Source: Phorcus lineatus
Taxonomy: Eukaryota > Mollusca > Gastropoda > Trochida > Trochidae
Reading direction: 5' to 3'
Assembly (NCBI GenBank): GCA_921293015.1
Contig: OV121081.1
Coordinates: 71,875,022-71,939,021, forward strand
DNA: 64,000 bases
Shown: positions 34,901 through 47,200 of the stretch, one piece after another
Numbering within the stretch: the stretch's first letter is position 1
Layout of the letters: each line of letters opens with the position of its first letter
Notes under the pieces: model-generated
Databases searched by the model: none
What the model was told of the DNA's origin: nothing
The model's input: the letters and a program-made list of their open reading frames with translations, nothing else
Translations under genes and position numbers: made by a program

Positions 34901-36813
34901 TAGTTCGTCAAATTCATAGCTAAATATGTCACAAATTTTATTCAAAATGTTACAGGTTTTAATTCCGTTTCTTCCAGTCAACAACTTTAAATAATTCCTT
35001 TCATCATATAGATTTCATGTGGTGTGACATATGGTCTCCGAGGGATTGGGAAGATTATGTTTATATCATAAACTAACAACAAAAATTTTGTACTATACAA
35101 ACCACCGACGTGTAAGAAATGAAAATAAACTTTAAATATGTTTTTGCTTCGCTGTTTAAAGGGAGTATTTTCAAAGGTAATTAAGGATTCATTAAACGAT
35201 CCAATGATGAATTTCTTCATGAAGTCCAATACGATTCAAGGGCATTTTTTATAATGAAATGGTTGTGTTTAAAAATGAAATGGTCACTTTAAGATACAAA
35301 GAAGGCTTTCTTTCAAAGCTATATTTAGTTAAAAAGTTAATAGGTCAAGAAAATCAGATAATCAGAAACATAGTCTTGTTGTCTTCAACGATAAACAAAA
35401 CCTTGATTGGTTATAGCTGGTATTTCAGCAGGAAATGTGTTAATTAAATAAGGTAGTCAATAAAACGACATATTGTGTCCAGCTAAACGGGTTCATTTTA
35501 ATGCCCTCATTTAAAATCACAGGGTAAAAAATCAAAAGACTTTAAGAATTTATTTCTGAGGAAAATTAGCTATTTGCTTACAAATTGATTGTCTATTGGA
35601 TAGTAATTTTACATGATACGCATTTGTTCAATTCAAGGCCATAATTCAAAGATCAGATGTTATGACAGCACCCTCATAAATTATCCTAATATGCTAAAAT
35701 CGTGATTTAATTTTTTACTTAAAATTTAAAATAGATACTGATTACAGATATGAGTTTATAGCAGGACCTACTTTTGTTTTACATCGTTGATACGATTATA
35801 AGCTTCCTTCTACTAATTTTTCAACTCATGTTTTAACTTAAGATTTGTACATTAACATCGTATAATATCAAATCAAAGCTGATACATGTATAATGTTCGG
35901 ACTATTGATAGACATCTTTTGAATTGACTTTGACTTGGACTATTAATAGAACTTGTAGTTGGGTACGCATTATTTTTCTAAAAATTAAAAATTGCTTTTC
36001 TAATTATTCGTGTCAGCGGTTATAAACATTACTACATTGGCAAGATTGAATTATTGATTATTGGCCATTTATTACCCAACATGGCATCTCTACTTCTTTG
36101 AGAGGCATTTAGAACAACAATTTAGACAACCTGACACAAACAAAATGTAAGGATCATACAGTCAAAATTCATTTACATTACTACATCTGTATTTGACTTT
36201 ACTTTTAAATATTGATGATCATAAAGGTAAAACCAATGATTAAACATGAAAACATGTTTAAAGAAGCGATGGTTTAGAATTCATCTTATCATGGATGATG
36301 TCCTTACAAGAAAATGATGATTGGTTGGATTCTCAAGGGACCCAATTGTCAATGGGGAAGCTCCAGTGTGGTTTACATACACATATGTGGCTGATATCTT
36401 ACTTTCATAGTCTGCAAAATGTCATTAAGTAAAGAACATAATGCGAAAAAATGGTCTTTCATGTGCACTTAAATGTATCCTCTATAATCGGCCTGAGGGA
36501 AAAGTAAACAGTATGGTGTTGATGATACAACATGAAAAGCTTTAAAAACATTCTTGGCATTTATCAATAATTAATGAAGGAAATATATACATGTCATTTT
36601 CTATAGGAGATTACATGTATATGGTTTTTTTTTAAATATTTGAATGACAGATCCATATAAACATTAAGGTTATTGAGAAGATGAGATGTCCATGCTGTTG
36701 AATCTTTGCTTCACGAATGCTGACTTAGCTTTTGTTACTTCTTTAAAGAGTCCGTTCTATCGGCTACGGTCCGCCATGTGTTTTAGGGTAAATGACATGA
36801 AAAAAGGCGCTGT
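32000..36813. other. Long AT-rich non-coding stretch
   Basis: Nothing that I can support as a gene. All open frames are under 95 codons without motifs. No repeats recognised from elsewhere in the window. Confidence 0.5.
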
Positions 36814-36818
36814 ACTTT

Positions 36819-37685
36819 TGTCATATTTGGTATGTTTTATTACTATTTCCTCTCGCCATCTTACTGACTTGACTTGGGGACTCGCTTATGAGCCTGCGAG
36901 AGGTACTCTTTCAAATAATTACAAAGGAAGGATTTTCATATTTTATTACAAAAACAGTTAAAGCATTTTACATCAATACACAATTCCTAATCTTACCTAC
37001 CTAACTATCAGACGTATCCCCATACTTACTCTACTCCCTTAATACATTACCCATCCTATCCTATGTTGGCACCACCTGTCCAACTTCCTACTCTGCCTGG
37101 GTCAGCTCTGCTCTTCCGGAAAAGTTACTCTAACTGACCGTGCATCCCCTTTTTAACCCTTGATCACATTAATCTTCTCATGGGTGTGTTTTTCTCTTGA
37201 CCAATCATTTCTTTACTATACCCTATGACATATGTCAGTCAGAAGTGTACTCTGACCTTCGACCTCGATAACTTCGAACCTTAACCTCTTTGTGACGTCA
37301 CTACCTACTTTCTCTAATTGACTAATACACTTTGGCAAATGCTTAGTAATTCATAACGTCACGATAATGCATTCTATCTCTCATTTATTCTTCTTACCAA
37401 GCTGTTTTTGACATAAGAATGATTACATGTTTGGCTTGGTCGTAAATTCCAATTGACCAAATGTCACATATGTCAGAATACTTGGCCTAAACTCATTTCT
37501 CTTCCTTGTTCCTCATGATTAATAACTAAAGAACACGCACCTTTTGATCACCTGTCCTATTATGTCTTTTGTCTACACATTTGCTACTTTGAAATAATAT
37601 TTAACTATTCTAACCTTATTTTAAATATACTGAATATTTCCTAAAAACCCATATTCTAATTTACTTTTAATCTCACTACATAACA
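36819..37685 (-). repeat. 3' LTR of the gag-only element
   Basis: On the minus strand it begins TGTTATGTAG and ends ATATGACA. It contains a palindromic cAMP-response-type site TGACGTCA (37293-37300), a TTAAAAA box (about 37150) and AATAAA near the end (about 36838). Confidence 0.92.
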
Positions 37686-37696
37686 CCTCCCCCCTT
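37686..37696 (-). other. Polypurine tract of the gag-only element
   Basis: AAGGGGGGAGG on the minus strand, directly beside the 3' LTR. Confidence 0.8.
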
Positions 37697-38600
37697 ACAA
37701 ATATGAGTCGCCCTCGACTCAACGAAGTACTAAACATGTAAAAGAACCAAGTCAATACTGGGTACACTACGGTAGAGCAATATTCTACCTTAAGACATTA
37801 TTGAAATAGCCAAAACAAAGTAAGGCATGAAGTATGAAGTTGGAATAGTAATACAGCAACCCAATATTGATTGGCAATGCAAACACAGTAACAACCTAAT
37901 ACCTGAAAAAGAAACATGTAAGCACATATAATACGAAGTCCATCTAGAATCACAACAGTTAAGAGTTCATCACTTTGCTGTTTGACCACTGCACTGAATA
38001 TACGTAACGTTAAAGTTCATAGTGCATGTTCGGCTGCCGTCCTCCTCAGAAAGTGAGTGCGTAATCTCAGGTACTGTCCACCAACACCACCTAGTCATCT
38101 TCCATGACTGAAGTTCACAATTTTCTGCACATCTGGCCATATATATAAATGTTATCTCAGTCTCCGTAGATGTCTATTGTAGATGATAGACAAAATCCGA
38201 TAGATATATAAGTGTTCACTGTCCGTTTAATTCACCACGGTAGGCACAATTCCTAGTCACTAATCACCTACTGCGACACCACACTCTGACATCGTAGTCA
38301 ATATTCTGAGACCCTATTGAAAGTCACACTGGTTTCGTCACCGTGTGTCCTCTGGCGATTATCTCCCGCGTGACAGACAGGCAGCTGACCTTTGTAGAAC
38401 TAGTAGGTTGACACCCTATCACGGTCAACTTCTTCGATACGCCCCTGCAATAGGCACGCCATTCCAGTAGTAGTCCTGAGCAGATCCGTAGTAAGCTTCA
38501 TCTGCTGAGGCCATCTGCCCTCGCGACCCGCCGACATCACGTGATCCATTCGTAAAGAGTATGCGAACAGCCGTGGACTTGACGTTCGGCCAGGATGCAT
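37697..38600 (-). other. Spacer of the gag-only element
   Basis: This holds no recognisable pol domain. A 66-codon frame (38600-38400) directly follows the Gag knuckle and may be its frame-shifted tail. The remainder looks like a retroelement 3' leader, ending in a segment common before polypurine tracts. Confidence 0.4.
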
Positions 38601-38628
38601 TACATCAATCAGAGAACAGCAACAGTTT

Positions 38629-39493
38629 CTATAACACTTGTCCGCACCTGTAACAACTAGAATTGATATTTCCCGGGTGATTCCTGCCGTTAATCCTCTT
38701 TTGCTGTCCGTATGATTTATTATTTATTCCTTTCCGAAAGCCTTCTTCTGTTTTCCTGTCCAATCGTCCACTCCAATCACGTCTCTGGTCCGGAACTCCG
38801 CTCCCTCTTGATCTGCTCACCGCTTCATTCCTATTGCCTTGTCTAGCCCAGCCATTATTTCTGTAACCCATTAGTCCTCCTTAATAAATCCCTTTCTTTT
38901 TCATCTAATCTATCAAATAAGGTCTGAAATCTTTGAAAGCATCCCTGAACTACTGGTAGCCCTGCCTCATCTCCTACCGAATTGGCTAATCTCGCCAATT
39001 CTACTGCTTCTGCCAGGGAACTGGGTTTTTGTATTACTACTAAAGATTTAACCCTCGCTGGAAGTCCTTGAATAAAAGTCTCCTTTACATTATCCTCTGT
39101 TTTGTTTAGACCTGTTGCTAAAGTAGTCAAGTCTGCTAAATAGTGATCCAAACACTCCCCAACTTGTAATTTTCTATTGTGAAACTTGCTCAGTAAATTC
39201 CATTTAGGTATCTTGTGTACATAACGCTCCTTAAATTTATTTTGAATACATTCAAAATCCGATAGATCACTGTCTTTTAAATTATTCAACCACAAGTATG
39301 CGCTTTCCTTCATAAAAAGTTGAAAAGCCCTGGCCTTCTGTATCCCTGACCATTTTTTAAATTCAGCGAATAGCTTAAAACGGCTTAAAAATTCACTTGC
39401 TATTGAATGATCTATACCATTAAAGCTGTCTGGACATAACAATCTATCTACCATTGTATTCACTATGTCTTCAATTCTCAGTCCCTTTGTCAC
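38629..39493 (-). pseudogene. Gag of the gag-only LTR element
   Basis: The first open part (39493-38855, 212 codons) is a Gypsy-type capsid: FLSRFKLFAEFKKWS, KARAFQLFMKESAYLWLNNL, FKERYV, FHNRKLQVGECLDHYLADL and FIQGLPARVKSLVV follow the family order. A frame change near 38860 leads to a basic Arg/Asn/Gly-rich tail (38871-38629) ending in CYRCGQV, the start of a CCHC zinc knuckle. The next residues, after a further frame change, read YRNCC, so the glycine-histidine part of the knuckle is missing. The first ATG is at 39493, but an upstream start is possible. This Gag is not close in sequence to that of the Gmr1-like element. Confidence 0.8.
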
Positions 39494-39909
39494 TGAAAAA
39501 CCACGCGATCCCTGCGCAATAGGTAATTATTATCTGCCAACTCTATGGACATATTTGATCTGTACCTTTCAAATTAACTACACATGGGAACATTCGAATT
39601 TCTTTTATTCCACTACCTACACTCCTTCTACTTTCTGTAAAATCCTCAAATCTGCTACAGAAACAAATTTATCCTGTATATATTCTAAAATTTCATCCGT
39701 ATAACGAACCTTCTAACAACCTTGCGTAATATCATCTTAATCAATTACATTATTTCCTTCAACGATATTTCCCGTATTCAACTCGTTAGTCTCGCCAAGG
39801 AGTTTCTACCACATTTATACTTACTCATCATTTTGAATTATTTTATCTAACCCCACTCGAAGGAAACCCCCTGCATTTTAGTATTGTAAATATTTAAAAC
39901 CTTCCTTTA

Positions 39910-39927
39910 ATTTTGCATCTCCTACCA
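39910..39927 (-). other. Primer-binding site of the gag-only element
   Basis: TGGTAGGAGATGCAAAAT starts directly at the LTR border on the minus strand. The TGG is as expected for the CCA end of a tRNA, but I cannot assign a tRNA to the rest. Confidence 0.5.
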
Positions 39928-40794
39928 TGTCATATTTGGTATGTTTTATTACTATTTCCTCTCGCCATCTTACTGACTTGACTTGGGGACTCGCTTATGA
40001 GCCTGCGAGAGGTACTCTTTCAAATAATTACAAAGGAAGGATTTTCATATTTTATTACAAAAACAGTTAAAGCATTTTACATCAATACACAATTCCTAAT
40101 CTTACCTACCTAACTATCAGACGTATCCCCATACTTACTCTACTCCCTTAATACATTACCCATCCTATCCTATGTTGGCACCACCTGTCCAACTTCCTAC
40201 TCCGCCTGGGTCAGCTCTGCTCTTCCGGAAAAGTTACTCTAACTGACCGTGCATCCCCTTTTTAACCCTTGATCACATTAATCTTCTCATGGGTGTGTTT
40301 TTCTCTTGACCAATCATTTCTTTACTATACCCTATGACATATGTCAGTCAGAAGTGTACTCTGACCTTCGACCTCGATAACTTCGAACCTTAACCTCTTT
40401 GTGACGTCACTACCTACTTTCTCTAATTGACTAATACACTTTGGCAAATGCTTAGTAATTCATAACGTCACGATAATGCATTCTATCTCTCATTTATTCT
40501 TCTTACCAAGCTGTTTTTGACATAAGAATGATTACATGTTTGGCTTGGTCGTAAATTCCAATTGACCAAATGTCACATATGTCAGAATACTTGGCCTAAA
40601 CTCATTTCTCTTCCTTGTTCCTCATGATTAATAACTAAAGAACACGCACCTTTTGATCACCTGTCCTATTATGTCTTTTGTCTACACATTTGCTACTTTG
40701 AAATAATATTTAACTATTCTAACCTTATTTTAAATATACTGAATATTTCCTAAAAACCCATATTCTAATTTACTTTTAATCTCACTACATAACA
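39928..40794 (-). repeat. 5' LTR of the gag-only element
   Basis: Identical by eye to 36819-37685 at a constant offset of 3109, except position 40203. The TGACGTCA site is at 40402-40409. Confidence 0.92.
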
Positions 40795-40884
40795 CTTTCA
40801 CTAACATTACACCATTATGAAAATAAACTGTATGTATGGATAAAATATCAAATCATTTACAAATTGTTTATCATTGTCGTAGCA

Positions 40885-41130
40885 AGGCTTTTCACGCTCT
40901 AAGCGCCGTTGAATGACTTCACTTCTCATTCTTGTTTTATTTTACCGATTTTGCGCTCTCTTTTATCTAGTTGTCTAATCAAAATAAACCAAAATGTTAC
41001 CCTTGGAAACATGTTTCAGCTGGGTTGTGTTATAATCATGTACTAATAACATACGTGCCTGAAAGGCAATGTGGCCTTGAATTTCGTTTCAACAAAAATA
41101 CCTCGATAGGAATGTTCTTTAAAAGGGCAG
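40885..41130 (+). repeat. Dispersed repeat family B, copy 2
   Basis: Second copy of the repeat at 15130-15350, in the same orientation. It lies about 90 bases beyond the right LTR of the gag-only element. Confidence 0.55.
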
Positions 41131-42793
41131 TTGCACGTTTAGATAGATAAAGTGATCTCACGCAAACGGAAATTAATGTTTTATATTTTGAGACAACATA
41201 TTGAGCAGAAGCAGTGCTTTTAAGGAGTTTAAGTTCGGTTAGACTAAGAAATCCATTTTTCCTACCTCAAATTGATTAAAATTGCCGTCATTTTTGGCTT
41301 GATACTGAATTATTTCCTCTACCACTTCGGATGATCGGCTTGGGTAATGAGAATGTTCTGACCCTCTGAAGATGATGCTTTTGGCATGAAATAATGTTGA
41401 TTGGGGAAAATATGAAGAAAAACAAGACATTTTTTTTTTTAAAAACGTGCCACTGCCGATTTGAATTTAATTCCTTTTTCTTATAAAAAATTTGTTTCTT
41501 ATTTTCTTTCTTGTAATATCTTTGTTTGTTTCAAGTTCCATTGCACAAGTAAGATTCAAACAACTACATTAAAATTAATATTAACTTAATAATGACAGCT
41601 TTTAAAAGTCAATTGTGAAAAAAATATGATGAAAAAGTTACGTATGACAAAGGATACTCTATATATACATATACATGCCCTATATTTCCGTATTTAGAAA
41701 ACCATAACATTATAACTTCCTGTTTTCGGATTTGCACAGAATTAAATGTATGCATTTCATACATGTTTAATAGAATTTCGATATATTGATTGTGAAGCGG
41801 ACGGAAAGGTTTCTGATAGAAAATAGTCATTCCTTTTTACTCCTAAATTTACATGTAACGGTCTGGTAACCATTCATCATTTATGTATCCTGTTAGTCAG
41901 CCTGCAATGTACGATTTTCTCTGCGGTACAAAGGGATTACGTTAAAGGCACAATAGCATGCTTTTTACCTTCAAGTTTGCTGTTTCAAGGCATATGTTAT
42001 TATTGGCACTCACTTTAGCTTTCTATCGATGCAATAAAACACTTATTATTCTAAACAATTTACCTGCAATCATCAATGAAAAAATTAAGAATGCCGACGT
42101 CGTCTTAGAGGTATAGAAATTTATGGTCAGCTGTGAACAAAATTGAAAAAGATTGAAAAATGTAAAACATCTGTACATATCACGTGTGAAGCTTTAGAAT
42201 TTTCTTAAACTTTTAAATGAGAATAAAGGATGAAATATTGTTCATTAAAACAATCTTGTAACATAACCGATTTGAAACACTACAATAAAATCTTTGTTAT
42301 TGGATTAAGATAGCGGCTGTCAGTTTTGCTTCTTCTGGTATATCGGATATTGTAGTTTATGCTTATTTATTGCAACGTTGCATAAAATACTTCCGGTCTT
42401 TTAATTCGTACATACTTGTTAAATAACTACTTCGTAGATTACCTGAGTGTGTTTCGTTAGGGATATGCATTATCTACATGTGTATTCGTGGTATATACGA
42501 AATATTAAAATGCACTATTCCCTTTAAATGTTGAACTAATCTGAAGATATTTGATCTACTTGTTTAATTATGGTATAATATAAAGGTTTTCAAAGTTAAT
42601 AATATCAATTACCTCAATTTAATTGGTCATGTTTGGCATTCTTTCTTCGGACAACTAGTTGTAGGGATGAAGTTGAATGTCCATCTTCTTCCCTGTTATG
42701 TGTAAAAGGTGGTTTCCAGAACATCTTACTCTTCCACTCAGATCGAAGTTTTAGATGATTTACTTTTTGATTTACTGATAAGTCATTTCCATA
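41131..42793. other. AT-rich non-coding stretch
   Basis: No gene or repeat recognised. Confidence 0.5.
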
Positions 42794-42795
42794 TA

Positions 42796-43403
42796 CAGCT
42801 GCACGCCAAAAGTTTGTTCACATACCTGAATAAACTAGTGCAAATATCATGTAATTTGAGATGTCTTTGAGGTATCGTAGCGTTGCGAAAAAGAAACGTA
42901 TAATATTGAATTTCAATACACATATGCAGATCCATTCTTTTTTAAGGCAAAAGTTTATCGTACACCACAATTACCCGTAACAGTTTTGGCAGGTCATTGA
43001 AGTGACCAGGGGTCAAAATTCAGAAAACTCATTTTTATTTTTCTCCATAAAATCCTTTATAAGTTATCAACTTCTTAAAACATTAGTAACGTTTGTTTCT
43101 TAGCACAAAGTTAATGTGATTATGTTGGTTTAAATCTCAAAGACGCGATGTGGAACATTTTATTCGACATTTAACGAAATCGAAATTTCGAAAATGTGAC
43201 CCCTTCTGTCTATATCAATATGCCAAAATTCGAATTTTTGCACGAGTGACCAGACAATGCCCAAATGAGTTCAAGAATGGCTATTTCACACATGGACAGT
43301 GGGTGATCCATTGTTAGTCTTGCTGAAGTTGAAACGGAACCAAAATTACATGATATTTGTATTACGATTCATTGTAAGTGAACAAACTTTCGGTATGCAG
43401 CTG
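42796..43403. mobile_element. Tc1-type MITE, copy 1 (608 bp)
   Basis: Begins CAGCTGCACGCCAAAAGTTT and ends with the inverted counterpart, AAACTTTCGGTATGCAGCTG, with a TA on each side (42794-42795 and 43404-43405). The inverted ends match imperfectly over about 65 bases, including an AATATCATGTAATTT block. It has no coding capacity. A TA target, a CAG start and a CCAAAAGTTTGTTCAC-like end are typical of Tc1/mariner elements. Confidence 0.85.
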
Positions 43404-44492
43404 TAAAGCTATAGAAATCTTCAACGCATTTCGAGGAATATGTTGATATGTGTAATAAATTTTGGAAAAACATCCACTATCTTATTATCAAGTATTACAA
43501 AGTGATCTAAATTACTTTTTGGGAGTTTTACCAGTTTTACTTGCATTTTTCAACCAACAAAAAACATCATGCACTCTTTTCCTTTCATAGTCTATTGATA
43601 CCTAGAACTTGTAACTTTTACTGCAAAACAGTTAAGTAGAATATACCTATTTTCTTTTCACTTTCATAATATAATTCAAAATCTTAATGTGATAAATAAA
43701 CTGATGCTCGACAATTAAATTATCAGACAAAAAAGGGAAAATATCATACCACATTTATTTTCATATTAAACTTCCGGAATTAGATTTTTTATATTTTATT
43801 ATTTGGTATCCTCAACGTAGATCCTGGCTATCTGTGCTTGAAACGTGATATTATCATTGAGATTGGTAGAGAAAGGTGAATACTCAATTGAAAGCTTCAA
43901 AAAATCTCTTTATATGAACTTGAGGTACCACGCACATTGGAATTCAATATCTCTGTTCAAGATCCATAGAAGCAAACTTAATTGAAACACAGTCTATTGT
44001 TGTCAAATATTGATATTCTTAAAGGAAGTTGATAAGAGTTTTAAAAAAGGTTTAAACCGGCGTTCTTTTGTTGGAGTTCTGTATCGGCACTATGGAAGCA
44101 AAGAACAATGATAATTATGTTCTTGATAATTTTACGTGTTCCAAATAATGACTTTTACTGTTTAGATTGAAAAGTTCTGAAATGATACAATAAAATTTCT
44201 ATACACTCAACGTGTAATCAAGGATATCTTTATTCAAGGCGACCATTGAAAGACAGGCTCTTGAAGAATTAACGTAAACCGTATGCAAATAACAAATTCA
44301 ACGACAATCTTAACTGATGTCAATGGTAACTTTGTTTTGATTTCATTGTTCATAAACATTAGATAGTGCAGTTCGATCGGAGCTTCAGGGATACCGGGAG
44401 GGTTTTCTATGGTGAAGGGGATTGCTCTTGCCGGTTGAAGCAATTGAGTTCACTCAAGTGATATTAAGACTTAGCCGGACAGCACAAACTAC

Positions 44493-44630
44493 CGACGCCA
44501 AAAAGGGCCAACATTAGAATCATTTTTCAAATTTGTAACTTGAAATTTCAACATGATGTCTCGAATTTCAACTTACGTTTTTAAAATTTCAAGAAAGATA
44601 ATTCTAATGTTGGCCCTATTTGGCTTCTGT
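44493..44630. mobile_element. Small foldback MITE (about 138 bp)
   Basis: GCCAAAAAGGGCCAACATTAGAAT near 44497 is answered by ATTCTAATGTTGGCCCTATTTGGC near 44600-44624, giving arms of about 24-30 bases around an AT-rich centre. No clear target duplication was found. Confidence 0.6.
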
Positions 44631-45661
44631 ACACAAACAGATACAAACTGATTTTGAAATGAAAGGATGGGTTGAAGTTTTATCCGATCCAAATAGGAAG
44701 AAAAAATGCCGATACTCTAATATTCTTTACCGTATCCGCCACAAAATTAATTAAACGGTACTGATCGGACTATGTTTTGCTCTTTTAAAATTGAAGGACT
44801 CATGATTATCTCATAGTAAAATATGTTCATCTATATCTACTATCTTATCTATAGATATTGGTTACTAAGGAACAAGTAATAAAAAAACCCATTGGTATTG
44901 TTTTTTGACTCGAGTTACACCATTTTGTTTGCATGGCGAGGGGAGCAGCATTTACTGTTACGATTGAAATTACTGAACGAGTGTCTTCTTTATTTTAAAA
45001 TCCATCGAAGGCGTTTTATATTTGTTGAATTGATATCATCAGTATTTATAAGATGTCGTAAAGAAATAAATCCTCGATTTCTATTTCAACATATCCAAAA
45101 CAGGGTTGTATGGAAACTTGTCAATACTTATATCAATAATTTATGCTATACAGACATACACAATTTTTAAAACTGAAAAATAGGATTTTTTTCTCATAAA
45201 AATGGTTATTTTCTATCTTACTTTTTATTGATTTCTAAAAAATTTGCTACTCCTATGTCGATACGCTTTTCAGAAGGATAGGAAGGAGGATTAGGTTATT
45301 AAAGAAAAAAACATTTCTTGAAAAACGAATTTGCCAAAATCTTGATGATGTTTGAAAATATGGCGTATATACATGATATAAGTATATCATTCGATGACAT
45401 TTAAAGCTTAAAGTTTGAAAATCCTTAGTCTGAAAAAAACCCAGGTCCAATGTCAGTCATCAAATACAAAATTTAAAAAAACATACATACAAGATGGAAA
45501 TAACATCTTGAAGTCCTATACAAACGGAACTCCGTCTGACGTTATTGATAAAGAATAACCCTTTTACAACAGCATGTTGAATCGTTTTATTTTGTTTGCT
45601 TGGTTTCTTTGATTAATCATATCAACACAATAGTGTCTCTCATAGTTTAAAAGGCACTCTA

Positions 45662-46181
45662 CAGCTACATACCAAAGGTTTGTTCACATACCTGCGTATC
45701 GTAGTGCAAATATCATGTAATTTGGCATGTGTCTGAGGCATCGTAGCATTGCGAAAAAGAAGCGGATAACTTTGAATTTTCAATTCAGAATTGAAGATCA
45801 CTGCACCTTCAAGCAACCGTATGCCATACCCAACAGTTAACCATATTGGTTTTGGGCAGGGCACTGAAAATAGTAATTTCAAAAATAGTAAATTTATTTT
45901 TCTCTCAGAGAGTCAAAATGGAATATTTTAATCGAAATTTAAGGAAATCGGAATTTCGAAAAAGTGACCCTTTCTGTTTTTTGGATCATGCCAAAATTCG
46001 AATTTTAGCACCAGGGACGAAACAATCCCAAAATAAGTTAAAAAATGGCTGTTTTACACATTGACAATTGGAGATACTTTGTCAGTTCTGCTGAATTTTT
46101 TTTATATTGACGTTCAAACCAAAACCAAATTACATGATATTTCACTAAGTGGTAAGTGAACAAACTTTTGATATGCAACTG
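45662..46181. mobile_element. Tc1-type MITE, copy 2 (520 bp)
   Basis: Same family and same internal order as 42796-43403, starting CAGCTACATACCAAAGGTTT and ending with the inverted form CTTTTGATATGCAACTG, flanked by TA at 45660-45661 and 46182-46183. Shared internal blocks include GCATTGCGAAAAAGAA, AAATCGGAATTTCGAAAA and ATGCCAAAATTCGAATTTT. Indels make it 88 bases shorter. An 80-codon frame over it is chance. Confidence 0.85.
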
Positions 46182-46599
46182 TAGAACATTTTTTTAAAAT
46201 TTCATTTATTCATAAATATATATTTTTCTTCAGAGGTTCTAACATTTCTAACATCTAACAATAGGCAACCGGTGACATTATCACGTAAATTTTTGATTGA
46301 ACGCCTTGTCATCCTTTGAGTTATGGAAATGTATCAGCATAGCGTAATCGAACTTAGTACCTTTGTTTTTAGACTCCATTTTATTAATATCAAAAGATTG
46401 TCTTTCAATAGATAAAGTGTTTTTGCTTTTCTTAAAATCACGATATTTCTCCTTTCAAAACGTGCCACAATGCCTTGCAGTAGCAAGTTTTTTCAAGAAA
46501 TATATGTTTTTTAAAAATGCATTATCTTTAGATTGTCAAACAATGACTTTATTAACGCGATCATCATGGTATCTAGCAAAAACTGTTGGCGACCATTTA

Positions 46600-47200
46600 G
46601 GGGGAACACCTTTTAATTATCAAAAAGACACGCAGTGTGTTGTTGGTGGTCAAATATATCAAACCTCATAAATTATGTTATTTCATCGACAACTATTTGT
46701 TGTTTCTGAAAATTAAAACCTCAATGCCAATCTGTCAGCATAGTGACAATAAACAGGAAAATAGTCTAGATGTATGATCGAAAAGCGGACAATGAAGCGC
46801 GCCAATGATTTAAACGGGCTATCTGAAACTTATTTGTAGCAGACACAACGAGAAATATAGATTGATATTGCTTAGTAGGTCATTCAACTAGTGTTATGTA
46901 AATGGTATGCTGAATGGACGTTTTAATCTACAATCAATAATTGTCCTAATTTCAGCATTGAAGAGACACTGATGCCACTTTAGATAGGCGTTTTGAACTT
47001 AACTCAGGTCATATGGTGTTTTGGCTCTATTTAAGCCATATATCAAATTCTTGAACATACTATGTGTCACTTAGCATAAGGAAATGGATTCGCGTAGCTT
47101 TAACGGAATATGTTATGTTTTTGAGAACCAATTCTCCTGTAAAAATGATTGCTTTGCATTTGGTTACATTTATTTTTGTTTTCGTTTTCAGTTTGTTAAC
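46600..47200 (+). repeat. Dispersed repeat family A, longest copy
   Basis: Aligns with 3853-4110 and 5228-5560 in its left half and with 17985-18095 in its right half (GGATTCGCGTAG, then TTCTCCTGT...ATTGG near 47085-47165). So the family is at least 600 bases long, and the other copies are fragments. Confidence 0.5.

Larger units (their letters stand above)
36819..40794 (-). mobile_element. Young non-autonomous LTR retrotransposon (gag only)
   Basis: Two 867-bp LTRs enclose 2,242 bases. On the minus strand the order is LTR (40794-39928), TGG primer site, gag (39493 down to about 38600), unidentified spacer, polypurine tract, LTR (37685-36819). It is flanked by CTTT on both sides (36815-36818 and 40795-40798), or ACTTT if the terminal A is shared. 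No protease, RT, RNase H or integrase sequence is present. Comparing the LTRs by eye gives one difference (T at 37094, C at 40203). It therefore inserted recently, probably using enzymes from a full-length relative. Confidence 0.88.

Noticed and set aside
37798-37989. Hydrophobic 63-codon frame before the LTR, possibly an envelope remnant
   Set aside because: Too short, no envelope motif, and position fits ordinary 3' leader sequence.
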